Shown here one piece after another: positions 29,512 to 41,289 of a stretch of 64,000 nucleotides of DNA; position 1 is the first letter of the stretch, and each line of letters begins with the position of its first letter. The translations under genes and the position numbers were made by a program. The notes beneath the pieces are model-generated. The model saw only the letters and a program-made list of their open reading frames with translations. It was not told where the DNA came from and searched no databases. The DNA is from Elmis aenea (Eukaryota; Arthropoda; Insecta; Coleoptera; Elmidae), in contig OX393576.1 in the NCBI GenBank assembly GCA_947652605.1, positions 51,436,966 to 51,500,965 of the forward strand, given 5' to 3'.

Positions 29512-32500
29512 ATTAGTGCAACGTTTTTTTTAAGGTAGTAGGTACCATATTATTTAACTTTTACTTTTCAAAATTTCGTTTTATTTCACAAATTTGTTTC
29601 CACGTTTTGTACAATTTTACAGAAAAAAACATTACTTTCTTTATAAAATATCTGATTATCATAAATAATAAATTTTGAAGGTCCTTTTTTTATTTTAATT
29701 AGGGTTAGTTAAAGGACAGTTTAAAATCTTTCCAAGAACTTTGTACTGGCATATTGTGCTTACTAATTACTCAATTAAATAAATACATATATTAAACATG
29801 TAATTAATTCTATTATTTATATGTAAAGGAGGATATATTTATTTAAAATTGTACGAAAAAATGACTAAACCTTATTTTTAATCATGATATTGCAAATCTA
29901 ATTAAAAAAGAGTGACTTAAATTTGGTCAACTGCCGCATTTTTTAACGTATTTTTAACGGACACTTCCAAATTTTTAATTGGTGTTGCGCGCTATAGCAG
30001 TATATATTTGTCGGTGTATCTTTTAATAATTTGAATAAGGTAACAAATTTCGTGCAGAATATTCATAGTGCCATTACCGTATTCTAAAACTTCCGAAATC
30101 GAATTCTAAGTATAACGGTTATTCACAAAAATATTTTAACCCAATTCAATCACAGTCGAGCTTACCTACTTCACGAACTCTATGGGTGTGGTGGAGTGCA
30201 TTAATACAACGTGGAAGAAAATTTTAGTGCGGATGTAACTAGTAAAATGAGTCCATTAGGGTTATATTAATCTTAAACAATGCAGCACACGATTAGGGCA
30301 AAGCATAAATACCAGTTTTACTGCATTTAAAAATCAATTCATTAGCTGTTCTTTATTTTTGATGCACGAAGCAATTTTAATAATAAAACGATTTGCACAA
30401 TGAAATAATACTACAGTTTTACTATACACTTTATGAAAACATCAACTTTTGCTCTTTTATTTAAGTAGTATAAATATTTTTTTACTGGTACAGTTAATTT
30501 TGGAAAGATAATGATCTGCACAAAAATTAAGATGAAAATATAATAACGATATTCCTCATGTTTAAGGAATCTACACAGTAAAAACATTGGTGTCAACTTT
30601 AATACCAAAATAACACGAAATTTAGACAGTACTATAGGTCCACTTAAAAATGGTGTTATTTTGTCTAAAGAAAAATTAGATGTTATTTACCTTAGATTGT
30701 GTGTAAAATTTCAACATTTTTGGAACATGCATTTTAATTTAGCCAATTTCAATAAATTCTATACAAAATGTTACATCTGGTTTAGTGAACGTACAAATTT
30801 GTATTAAATTTTTCGTGTTTTAGATTTAAAGTATCTAATAATTAACACGATTTCATAAAAAATTAAAATAAATTGCATAAGTTGCCGATAACAAATGTCT
30901 TTATTTCATTGCTAATAATATGAATATAATTTGCATGCGTTCTTTGTCATTTGCAATTAATTTGGTGTTATTATTTTAGAAATTAAAACACAAGTCTGTC
31001 CAAATAGCAAAAGCTGGCAATAAAATATGCATTATTTCCGCAGAACCCCATTTGTAGAATTCTTAATTTTTATTTACTTTTTGGTAATAATCTTTGAAAC
31101 TTTTGGTATAATTGCTAAAAAGCAATGTAAACATTTTCTAGTGTAATGTAGTGTAGCCCAAAATACTATAAACCTAATTTTCCACGTATCTACTTCGTAA
31201 AGTGTTATTCTGTCGTTTTTTTTTTAAATTTTCTATTTATGAATAACCTCTCCTTTTTCTGTATCCTTTAATTGTGTTTTTCTAATCTAATTTTAAAATA
31301 ATTTGGATTAAGTTGACGTCCATACAGAGTGCAAAAACTATTTTTAGCTATTTTAATCCAGGTCTAAAGAACGAAAGTAGGTTACATGGACTAAAAAATA
31401 ATACTGTCTTCACGACCCTTAGTTTTATTGATTTATGAAGCACATTTTCGTTATATAGGTCGGAAATATCAAATCAACTTTTGTTGACCACCTTCACTTC
31501 TCATTTATTAGCAAGATATCCAAAACAACATCAAATTAATAACATAAATATAAAAATTGCGAAAATATTACGGTTGCGAATTTTTTGTATTACGTGTTTA
31601 AAAATCCTTTTGTTAATTTTGCCATTTTTGGATTCTCAACTTTTTTCAGAAAGTTGGTATGTTGGTAACACTGATCAATTCTTCTGTAAGTTTGTTCAAC
31701 TCTCTCAACACTTACAAAACAAAGTAATTCTTTTAAGGAGGTGGAAGATTCTGACATATACCCAAGAAAAATATGCTAAATTTCAATTATGTGTTACTTA
31801 AGTTTAAATAAAAATATTTCAAATCAGGTTCGATGTTAATCAACCTTTTTTCACTTAAAATTACTTAAAAAACACACTCTTAAGTTTGGGAGGATTTCTT
31901 CTGGGAAACTTGTATTAAAAAACGAACTGTTTTATTTAGCTATTATTGAACATCATATAGTTATTGTAATTCAAATATGATTAAAAACCTTTGCATCACA
32001 CATAGACCGCATTTGGGCATATTTATTTCACTGGAATATATCCGATAAAGCTTTTTTTTAAATAAATCTTGCAAAAATGAATTAAATACCCCTTAAATTT
32101 AAAAAAAAAATAAACGAGGCTTTTCCAAAACTGATTTGTTTTTATTGCATTTAAAGCAATTTTCTATTTAAAGCTCCTATTTTTAAATCATTCTGGTGCA
32201 ATTTTGACTGACATATTTATGAAACATAAAACAAAATGAAACTATTGTATTTCATTTCACAACTGCACCACGTCAGAGTTAATAAATATCTTGTCAAGAA
32301 ATCAATGCCACGTTATATACATAATTGTTGCACAAAAACATGTAGAACATTCTTACGCGCTACTGTAGTTTCTATGAGAAGCAGTTTAATTTTTTATTTT
32401 ATATTCGAAATCTGATGAGTTTTACATGTGCGTGTGTACACACAAGTAGGATATTAATTTTAAATACATGTCACTACATAAATGTTCTAAGAAAGATAAA

Positions 32501-33269
32501 CATTCAGTTCATTTAGATTTGTAAATTATTACAAATGTTTCAAAGAATAATGTTTAACACATATTTTACCAAAGTGAAAATACTGTTATCGAAATAAATC
32601 AATGAATAAAGTTAATTTCACAGATATTTCTGATTGTTTTTTAGGGTAATACGAATAAAGTAAACAAACAAAATAACCATCGCGTCAGAAATCTCCGCTT
32701 GGCTCAATAAATTGTTGAGTATTCGTGAAGGGATGACCCTGTTAAATATGGGCCACTTCCTTACCTATAAGGGCCAAGAGCTAGTTAGACTGCTTGGCAC
32801 CGACATCAGTTTCCCCTGTAATGTGATACTTTACCCGGTGTTATTTTAGATCAATCGAAAACAACGTAAATAACTACTTCCTACATCTAGAGTTACAATA
32901 AAGGAGGAACTTATCCGACAGAAGTGACAATAAAATATTGCAAACAAATGAGGCATTCTGAGAAACTTCGATTTTTGAATTATTATCGAAATAAGTAAGT
33001 GTTTTGTTCTGCCGGGTAGATTTAAAGGAAGGTATTGCATAGTATCACTGAACAAAAGATGTAGGTACTGTTTTGCGCTACATAAGTTTTCAGAACGCCT
33101 TTTAGTATTTTAATAATTTCAAGTAGTAACTTGTCAATACTATCAATAAATTTAAACATTTAAAATAAAATTCGAATAACTTCAGAGCTAGAAAAGTTTA
33201 ATTTTTTTAAATGTTAAAAAGATACTTTTAGGTTCTATAAGTATTTAATGAATTTTGATATGCCTTTGA
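29512..33269. other. Gene-free AT-rich stretch with one coding-like island
   Basis: I recognise no gene here. A 54-codon open frame at 32664-32849 is richer in GC than its surroundings and is discussed as a finding. The 106-codon frame at 31481-31801 has hydrophobic but unremarkable composition. Confidence 0.4.
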
Positions 33270-33289
33270 AGTTAAATTTCTCTTAATCG

Positions 33290-34680
33290 GATCCTCTTGT
33301 ACCTTTCCCTTTCGTTCTTTGAGTTATGTCATCCTAATTCTTGATTATGTTTCTCCGCTCTTGTCTATCGCCGAATAACTGTGGCAAATCTCTCCAGCTG
33401 CCTTCTTTTTCGTTTAGTATCTGCCTCCCTTCGTTTTCCCATTTTGTTTTTGGTCTTGCTCTACTTCTTTTACACTCAAATCCTTATTTCCAATCCCAAT
33501 TTTGCGTAGGGGAGAGCGGGGCAATGACGCTCAGTGGGTAATTGCGCTCACCGTCATTTTGTGCCAGTTTTCAAATATTTAAAAGTGAAACTTAGCAACC
33601 ACCTAGCTCTCGTTCTAATAAACACAATGCCGTAAGTAAACAAACGTATTTTACCATAAAACATAAGTTAATTGAATGTGTGCCATTTTTAACATTTTCT
33701 TATAAGAAATCGCCGACAAAAAAATACGTCAAGTAGTTCAGTTAGTTTTGTTTGAGTTTGTGCGTTGGTCTCCTATGAAATTTGTATCATTTTTAGCACG
33801 AGTGACCATATAAAGCAATTTTTTAAATTCAAGGCTATAGTTCAGTAAAATACCGAATTTAGACAATTGTGCAACAGGGGGTAATGGCGCTCAATTAGCT
33901 ACAGTAATACCGCTTGGTGAGCGGCATTACCCTCATTGATATTTTTATAAAATTTAATTTATATTTTAATTTTTCTCATAGTAATTGTGCACAATGCTTC
34001 GTACAAGAAAAAGAACAGCTGGTAAAGCATCCTGGTATATCAATATCCAAAGCTGTTTACACATGAAATAGGTGAGCGCCATTACCCACTAGCAGGTGGG
34101 TAATTCCGCTCACTTACATGTTTTTAAATTTTTAATAAGTTTCCGTTCTTTAAGGTTTAATCAAATTTGACTTAACCCAAACACTAAGTAATGTTTTGGC
34201 GACAATAACCTCAAATTACAGCGTAATTGTTGTTACGGTTTAGAATATATGAATTATTTTGCTTAAGTGGGCGCCATTACCCCTCCCTCCCCTTCTTACT
34301 TTCTGGCATGCGTAATAATCCTAATTAAGTCTCCATCTTTTTCTTGACATTTTTTACTCCTAGTTTTTCCTGATTTTTTCGTTGCTAATCATATCGATTA
34401 GTCTACATCCCTCTGTTTTTTTTTTTTCAAAAATCACATCCTTTGTTTTTGCTCTCTTGACAGTGCCCAAGTTTCTGAACTGTTAGCAAGAATTGGTACA
34501 TTAAATTGGTACATTAAATACTCGCGTCTTAGTTTCTTTTGAAATCTTCTTCTTACTTGTCAAGCGTTTATAAATGGCGCGAAAAAATTCTCGTTGCAGC
34601 TATTCTTTTATTCAGATCTTCTTCCTATTTACATTCTCTACAATTATCGTTTCTCATAGTTAAAGTTAAAATAGCAGAAA
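33290..34680 (-). pseudogene. LINE reverse-transcriptase C-terminus relic, split by a MITE
   Basis: On the minus strand 34680-34300 carries, with frameshifts, the motifs KKISKETKTRVFNV, ETWALS and RNEKIRK. Beyond the insertion, 33495-33340 continues with RPKTKWENEGRQIL and SWRDLPQL. This is the order seen in the C-terminal part of insect LINE ORF2 proteins (thumb region, then the G-R-P-x-x-x-W tail). Several stops make it dead. The 33509-34292 element lies in the middle. Confidence 0.7.
33509..34292. mobile_element. DNA transposon derivative with repeated GGTAATGGCGCTCA boxes
   Basis: Ends GGGGAGAGCGGGGCAATGAC and GGCGCCATTACCCCTCCC (then TCCCC) are inverted. A 14-bp box close to GGTAATGGCGCTCA recurs at 33520-33533, 33537-33550, 33880-33893, 33918-33931 (inverted), 34073-34086 (inverted), 34099-34112 and at the right end (inverted). 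Repeated subterminal and internal boxes are typical of transposase-binding sites. 784 bp, no coding sequence. The superfamily is not identified and the target duplication is unclear. Confidence 0.65.
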
Positions 34681-34689
34681 TTAACAAGA

Positions 34690-36638
34690 AAAAAACAAGT
34701 TGTTAAAAAATAAAAATACCCTATTTTTAATAACGTTACGTAAAGTAAAATTGTTTTTGAAGTTTTTTGCAGTTCTTGTACTTATTAAACAAGTAATGTA
34801 TATTAACGTTATAAAGCTATTAATAGCCAATGAATATTTTAATTGTACTAATATACGTAATTTTAATAAACCAATCAACTTAACGAGAAAGAAAATTATT
34901 GGATTGATAGTAGTAATCTTCTTCCAGCCTGTTTTTTCTCTACTGTTTAATTGATTCAAAGCATGAAATGCAATGCACTTTTAATATCTTTTATGTATTC
35001 ATGTCAATTGATTCGCAATTATTTTTTTGCGATTCTTAAATGATAAACGGATGTGTACCAAACGATCGGTTTCGGAAAAGGTATGCGATAATTAGCTGTC
35101 GTTTAGTAGACATTAATATACTCAACGTTTAAAATAAATTTACAGGATATACAAATTACTAATTATCTTTAAACTGAAGTCGTACAGGCTGTTTATAAAA
35201 CCGCCAACTTACAAGAGGGTTCCTGTGTCACGATAAAGACACTAATTGGGATATGTTTGGCACATAAGTGCGAAGGCTTTAACGTAAAAATATTTATTTA
35301 AGATTAATAAGCGCATGTCAATGTCATCTTTTTTATTTTTTTGTACATGTTTATCAATATTTTTTTAAATTATTTATACCAATATGTAAATAAATTATTC
35401 AGATGAAATGGGTCGTATTCTACATATCTAATACATGTAAACCTTTTAATAACTCGTATGACTTTTCCAAGTGTAGGAATTTTGAAAATTTGGTGTTCCG
35501 TTCTATTAAATCTCGAAGAACCGAAATATTTCGAATCTATGGTTTTTGAGTATCTAATGTGAGTAATTCAATTTCGCGTTTGAGATGGGGATCTCACTTA
35601 TTAAAACATCTAAAATCTAGATAACAAAATTGCCTTCTTTCACGCTGGATTAGAATATTCAATCATATTTCAAATATCTTTCGCAATACTGAATAAAAGT
35701 TGAAAAATTGTATCTTCGTTTTTTCGCTAATTTTTTATTTATAACAAATTGTAAAGTTTCGTAAGAACTTTTTTGTAGTTTTATTTTGCTATTTCGATTT
35801 AATTTTATTTATTTTCGTATGCAGAATACAAAACTACCTTCAGACATCATCATGGGTTTTATTTAAAAATAAATGTATGAAATAATTAACAAAACTGAGC
35901 AACTCAAAATCTAGATACATACAACTACTGCCATTTTGTTGCCAAATTTTATTGTCTGGTGCCCGGCAACCCCTTATGAACAATAAATTTTAACAGCAAA
36001 CTGACAGTAGTTACCTACATGTTTCTTGATTTTGAGTTATTTAATTTTTTTAAATTAATTTGTACTTTTATTTTATTATTTTTTGATATTTCTGAGTCCA
36101 TTTTTTTTTCTGAATCCAGAAATGTATAAATATAACGGCTGTTTTATTAAAAAAATTAAGTTGGCGTCATTTCCTGCTAAACCGAAAATGCAAAAAAAAA
36201 AAAAATATTATCAATAAATTCTTTGTTTTTGATCAACCTTCTACAAAAAAGATTTAAAAATAACCAAGATTATCTACCGTTCTGGGACTTTCTCCTAATA
36301 AACCTGTAGAACTTCGCAGCTTTATAATTGCTTTATTTTAAGAGATAAAGCCTTTATGTTTACTTTAAAATATTTTGAACACCGTGAGCTTGTAAAAAAT
36401 AATTAGGAATAAATGGTAGTAAGCATTATTTAATAGTCTTCAATAAACTATTAGAGATGAAAACATTGTGCAGATAACCAACATAAACTTAGATAAACAT
36501 ATGACAACGTCTTTTTGAAACTGAAGTTGCTTGCCTCTGGTTAATTTGAATTACCAGCTTAATATTTGTTTACATTTTATTCTCCAATAACTTTTTCATG
36601 TGCTACTTTAATATATTTATTGTTTGATTACTCGTAAA
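34690..36638. other. Gene-free AT-rich stretch with decayed fold-back sequence
   Basis: GAGATGGGGATCTCACTTATT near 35583 resembles the arm of the CAGGGTG elements, so part of 35570-36370 may be an old degraded copy. The frames at 34681-34959 on both strands are low-complexity and not convincing genes. Confidence 0.35.
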
Positions 36639-37029
36639 CAGAAAGGGTTTGGCCCGGAGCACGAAGCACGGAGCTCGAGTACGGAGCAGTGGAGCAATGG
36701 GTTTTTGCCCGGAGCAGGAGCGGAGTTCGGAGCAATTATATTGATTGCTCAACTGCTCCAGTTTAATATGTAAAATTTTTCATGAACTTAGTTTTCTTTT
36801 TCTTTTTTTTAACCTTTGAAGATCAATAATTCGTTTTGACAGACATTTCTTTAACTTCACTTGTTTGTTAGAGTCAAATATTGTTATTTTTGACCAACAT
36901 CTACATACCCGATAAATATCAAACTTTGTTTTTAATTAAAAAACTTGTTGTAAAACTGTTGAAAGTATTTGGAGCATGGAGCGGAGCTGGAACGGAGCAA
37001 TTAAAAAATTGTACTGCTCCAAACCCCTG
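36639..37029. mobile_element. GGAGC-rich MITE
   Basis: Left end AAGGGTTTGGCCCGGAGC and right end GCTCCAAACCCCTG are inverted. The interior carries many CGGAGC/GGAGCA repeats at both ends, and the middle is AT-rich. Target duplication not found, so the limits are approximate. Confidence 0.55.
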
Positions 37030-37114
37030 GTTATATTATGTTATTATGTGCTAGGGATGAAGTATATCAAGGAATAATAAGGTATTTGAAAACAGACTCC
37101 CATAAAAAAAACAA

Positions 37115-37510
37115 TTTAGGACTTATTATTATTTAGTCATAAGTCGTCTACCGCCAGGTGTAGGATTGTTGAGTTGTGACTTTTTTTCACGTCTTTTTGT
37201 ATTGTGCTAGCTTCTTTATCTCTTCTCATTTGATTTTTCTATCCGTTGCCGCTTTTTTAAATTCGTCTTATCTACCAGGTTTTTTTCGGTCTACCTGTTT
37301 TGTTTTTTCTCTGTGAACTTGCTTCGTAGGCTTTTCTGGTTAATCGTTCATTTGTAAATGTGTTCCGACCATCCCAGCTGTCTTTCTTGTATATTTTTAT
37401 TTTTACTTGTTCGCTATATTTATGTTTTATTTCTGATTCGTTTTTTTGGTTTGTCCTTGGATTTTTCTTAGATTTTTCTTAGAAATCTTATTCACTTCCA
37501 CATTTGTTCG
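37115..37510 (-). pseudogene. Second LINE ORF2 C-terminus relic
   Basis: On the minus strand the frame reads SWDGRNTF, NERLTRKAYEASSQ and GRPKKTW in LINE order, then IKKLAQYKKT with stops, and ends in an AATAATAATAAG-type tail near 37115-37130. Its tail matches the copy split around 19603-21025 and gives the intact target site for that insertion. Confidence 0.7.
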
Positions 37511-37629
37511 TTTTGGGACTTCTTTATTGCCAAAAAAGTATGATCTTTCAAATCTTAAAGCAATTCGATTACTCTAAAGCTCCTTCAAAGAACTAGTTCT
37601 TAAAATAAAGAAGTAAGAGGTTAGAATAT

Positions 37630-38430
37630 TCTTATTGAGACATCCTGTATAATAAGGTATCTCTAATATTTTGTAACCTATTCTTAATTTTGGGAACTTA
37701 CTTTGAAAATCGTCGTTTTAAAATATTACCGGCAACATTATGTTGAGTTTCGTTTTAATAAATACATATTTTTTATTGAAAAATATGTACTTTTATTAAA
37801 ATTTCAGGGTTAGAAAACGTTTTCACTGAATGTGTAAGTATATCGTAAACTCTTTTTGGCACTGGCGTTATTTTGAAAAATAATTCGTTAAAAAAAATTA
37901 TTCTCGGTAGAATATGTCGGTTTCACACGGTTGTAGCAAAAACTTAAGATACAAGCAAGAACCGGCGCCAAAGCTCGTAAACACTCAGCAATGTTGTATA
38001 ACACCCCGGCGGTGTCTTTGACATCGTCCCTACTTTCCTTCATCAATTAATATTTTTTCATTGTACAAAAAAAGTTAATAAACGTCGTTCGGTTTTAAGT
38101 ACAGGTTGTAAATTACCACAAATTAGTAGAAATGTGTTGCACTAAATGCCTTGATATCAATCAAGAAGCAATCGCCATGTGACGAGAGCTCCCAAATAAC
38201 AGGATATGGTAATTAAAATTTACATTATACATTTTAGAAAATAAAAGTCAAGTAAATCCGTTGGCATGAAATAGGTTCATAGATTTTTCTATTAACTTAT
38301 AATAAATAAATATCTACCAATGACGAAACGAGAGTGTCGAAACTAGTCTATATTCTCTTTAAACGAAATTCTTTCACAAACAAGATTTGTGATTTTTTAA
38401 TAAATGTAAATATATTAATACACATATATA
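37630..38430. other. Gene-free stretch
   Basis: No gene or clear element seen. The block around 37960-38040 (GGCGCCAAAGC, CCCCGGCGGTG) is briefly GC-rich but has no convincing frame. Confidence 0.35.
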
Positions 38431-38433
38431 ATT

Positions 38434-38965
38434 TACTTATGGTATTATGCAGACGACACAACACTAATGGCGTCACACAGGGGCCCGAGAATGGCTTCAC
38501 GCTTCAGCTATTATCCAAAACCCAGTTAATAAAACACAGATCTGGCTTTGACGTTGGAGGATAAAAGCAAACCAACCAAAATTCGTTCAGGTGATATTTA
38601 CGACAAAAAAGGAAACATGCCCACCAGTAACTCTAACTTAACGACAGACAGATACCACAAGAAAACTTAACCAAAATATTGGCATACATCTAGAGTCCAA
38701 ATGAGTGTTGTTCAGGTTAGTCTACGGTCTAGAATCTAGACCGTAGACTAACCTGAACAACACACATTTGGAACAGAAGAAAGCAACTTTCCCACAAACA
38801 AACTCAGTAAATTACACTGGTTGTTTGGGAAAAAATCGCAACTCGGCCCAGAAAACAAAATATTAGTACCTATATAAAGCAGTGCTGAAATCAGTATGGT
38901 CATACGGAGTTCAACTATGGGACATAGTGTCCATCTCAAATATTGAAAGATTTCAGTCTTATGGA
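38434..38965 (+). pseudogene. Jockey-type non-LTR reverse-transcriptase relic with inserted hairpin
   Basis: LWYYADDTTLMAS at 38437-38475 contains the reverse-transcriptase catalytic YADD (38446-38457). Following decayed frames read like RWRIKANQTKS, CPPVTLN, LGIHLD and, after the hairpin, RRLT*TTHIWNRRKQL, the order seen in jockey-clade elements. Stops and frameshifts make it dead. A 46-nt inverted duplication (38688-38734) interrupts it. Confidence 0.75.
38696..38772. repeat. Near-perfect hairpin, 38-bp arms, 1-nt loop
   Basis: 38705-38733 pairs perfectly with 38735-38763 around a single A at 38734. Pairing continues through one mismatch (38704/38764) to TCCAAATG / CATTTGGA. The right arm is native reverse-transcriptase sequence; the left arm is its inverted copy. 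ATCTAGA occurs at both junctions (38688-38694 and 38734-38740). Confidence 0.95.
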
Positions 38966-38999
38966 ATTCAAGTGCACTTTCATTTTTTAAGAAAATAGT

Positions 39000-39418
39000 C
39001 TACTGAAGAGTAAAATACCATGTGCCATAAATCAATGAATTCAGAAAAAAAATCTATTTGATTTCGTAAATGTCAAAAATTGCGTCCCTAAGTAAAATAA
39101 AGTTGGTTATCATAAAACAAAAACGAATTGACCTAGAAAAATTTTACGATTACCATGCGATTCGCCTTAAAAAGTTGCTTTGGTAATGTTTTTACACCTT
39201 TGATATATTTTGTAATCCAAAGGTGTTACAGACGATTTTCTAAAATAGTATTTTCCGGTTTTTCGTAATTTTCTCGGCAACCGTTTAACATACTTCCAAT
39301 TTCTCTTTGGATTATTAATAAGCACCAAATTTAGCAGCTTTGCCAAATTTAAACCTATACACTAGCTATTATATTTAGTGAGATTCCCATGCTTAAACTC
39401 GAATTTCAATCACCCTGT
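39000..39418. mobile_element. Right-arm fragment of a CAGGGTG fold-back element
   Basis: Ends TTTCAATCACCCTG and shares TTTCTCTTTGGATTATTAAT and the AACTCGAATT segment with 22828-23412 and 27830-28736. No left arm is present. Confidence 0.6.
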
Positions 39419-41289
39419 GTATTCTATAAATTACTTCAAAAACCGAAAAAAAATGCAGCGTTATTGATTACTTAAGAAAAAGAAATCATCTTATTGATTT
39501 GGTTATAGACAAATGTTTTTAATTTAAAAAAAATACAGTTTGTTCATGTATATTAGGATCTGAATAAAATATAAACACGTTAGTGATACCAGTTACTGCT
39601 ATATGTGTATAAGAAGATATAATTATTATTACTCTAACATTTTTTCCTATAAATGTAAGTTCAAACAAAATATTCAATAATAATAAGTACAGCCTAGCAA
39701 AGATATTTAGCATCTGAATATTTTAAAAACTTGAAACATCTTAAATACTGGAGACTGGAATAATTGCATAATTTTTGGAGGGTCTCAGAAATGAAAAAAA
39801 CCCATAAAAATTAAAATTACCTACTGTCCTTTTAGAATCAATAGCAAACTATAAAACAATTTCATTCAATGTGCTTCTTTAAGGATATAACTATAATGTC
39901 CACTTCGTTATGTGTATTTATTATTTATTTATCTTTTAAGAGGATATGATTAAGAAAAACAAAAATAAATCTTTCCATACCTGATTTCCGCCTACAAGGA
40001 TAACACACTAATCACTCGAAATGAGGACAACTTCTCTATAAATCCATCAGCTCTACCACCATGATCCTGTTTATTCAGCCATTATAGTTTACGTTATTGT
40101 AGTCATTTGGTCAAATAGTCTTGTTAAGAACTTTAAAAAAATGTTACATTTTATAATTTAAAACATTATTTACACTTACTGGTTGTTATCTGCAACGGAT
40201 GTTTGAATAAGTTTTGTCGATAATAATTAATTGGATTCGTGATGTTTTTAGGATTTACCGAATCAAAAATAGATAAACATGGTAATCACATTTATCAAAA
40301 CATCGGTTAAAATTGCTTTGCAAATTTTTGATATGCTTATAGCTGTCAATTGCAATAAATAACAAAATAATTTATCACTTGGTGAAGTTATCTCCATTGT
40401 CACATAAACAATTTATTATTTCTCCTTTAAATGTATTTGACTTCCGTATGTCTCTTCGTCTAAACGCCTATGTGCGTTTTTTTGCAAAGTTGTAGCTTCA
40501 CAAAAATTTGATTGTGCTGCTGCATAATTTTTTATTACGTATTTTACAAAATTTTTTGGAATAAAACGTACATTAGTTATACTATGCCATACATAATATA
40601 ACGCTTTATTGATAAAATTATATCACAGAGAAAGTTAAATTAGAATTACAAATAAATAGTTGGTTTTCAAATTTTAGGAACAAGAAATAATAAAGTAAAA
40701 TAAAATATGTAAATTTGGTGGAAATAATTTTTGACGTTTAAATAATTTGTTCTCATAATGTGTGTTAAATGTTAAAATGTATTTTTAGTTTAAATTTATC
40801 GAAGCAGGTCTTCCTTTCTGCCAGGAATTAAAAACAAAAAAATATTTCGTTCGTTTATCGGAATGAAAACGAAATATTACGTTTTCGTTTTTAAGGTTCC
40901 CAACCATAAATATTCGTTTATCATTTTTGTGAACCGAAATTTAATAACGGTTAAAATCGGTTTACCTAAAGTTTTTTTACTTTTTGTGCATTTTAAAGGA
41001 GTTCGTTTTTACGTCTTTGCAAAGATATATCTATAAAACTTTTAGAAATTTCAATTTAAATGTTGATAAAAGACAGTGCTTTTTTTGTTTTACAATTCAA
41101 TATAATCAGTGAATTTTTATAAGTAAAATATTTTATTTATTTAGTCAGCATTAATTATGGCATTCTTCATAGTTTTGAGTTTTAAGTAATTTAATGTTTT
41201 TCTGTGTCCTTAAAGAGTAAATGTATTCTAAAATGTTAATATTGCATGCGAGCAAATTTTGATTCTTATTTTTTTTTTGTCCCCAATGT
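39419..41289. other. Gene-free stretch with a MITE fragment
   Basis: Mostly featureless AT-rich DNA. 40821-40985 carries AAATATTTCG, ACGTTTTCGTTTT and related sequence resembling the left end of the 13834-15092 element. Confidence 0.4.

Noticed and set aside
31481..31801. 106-codon plus-strand frame as a gene
   Set aside because: No recognised domain, hydrophobic AT-driven composition and no transcript signals.
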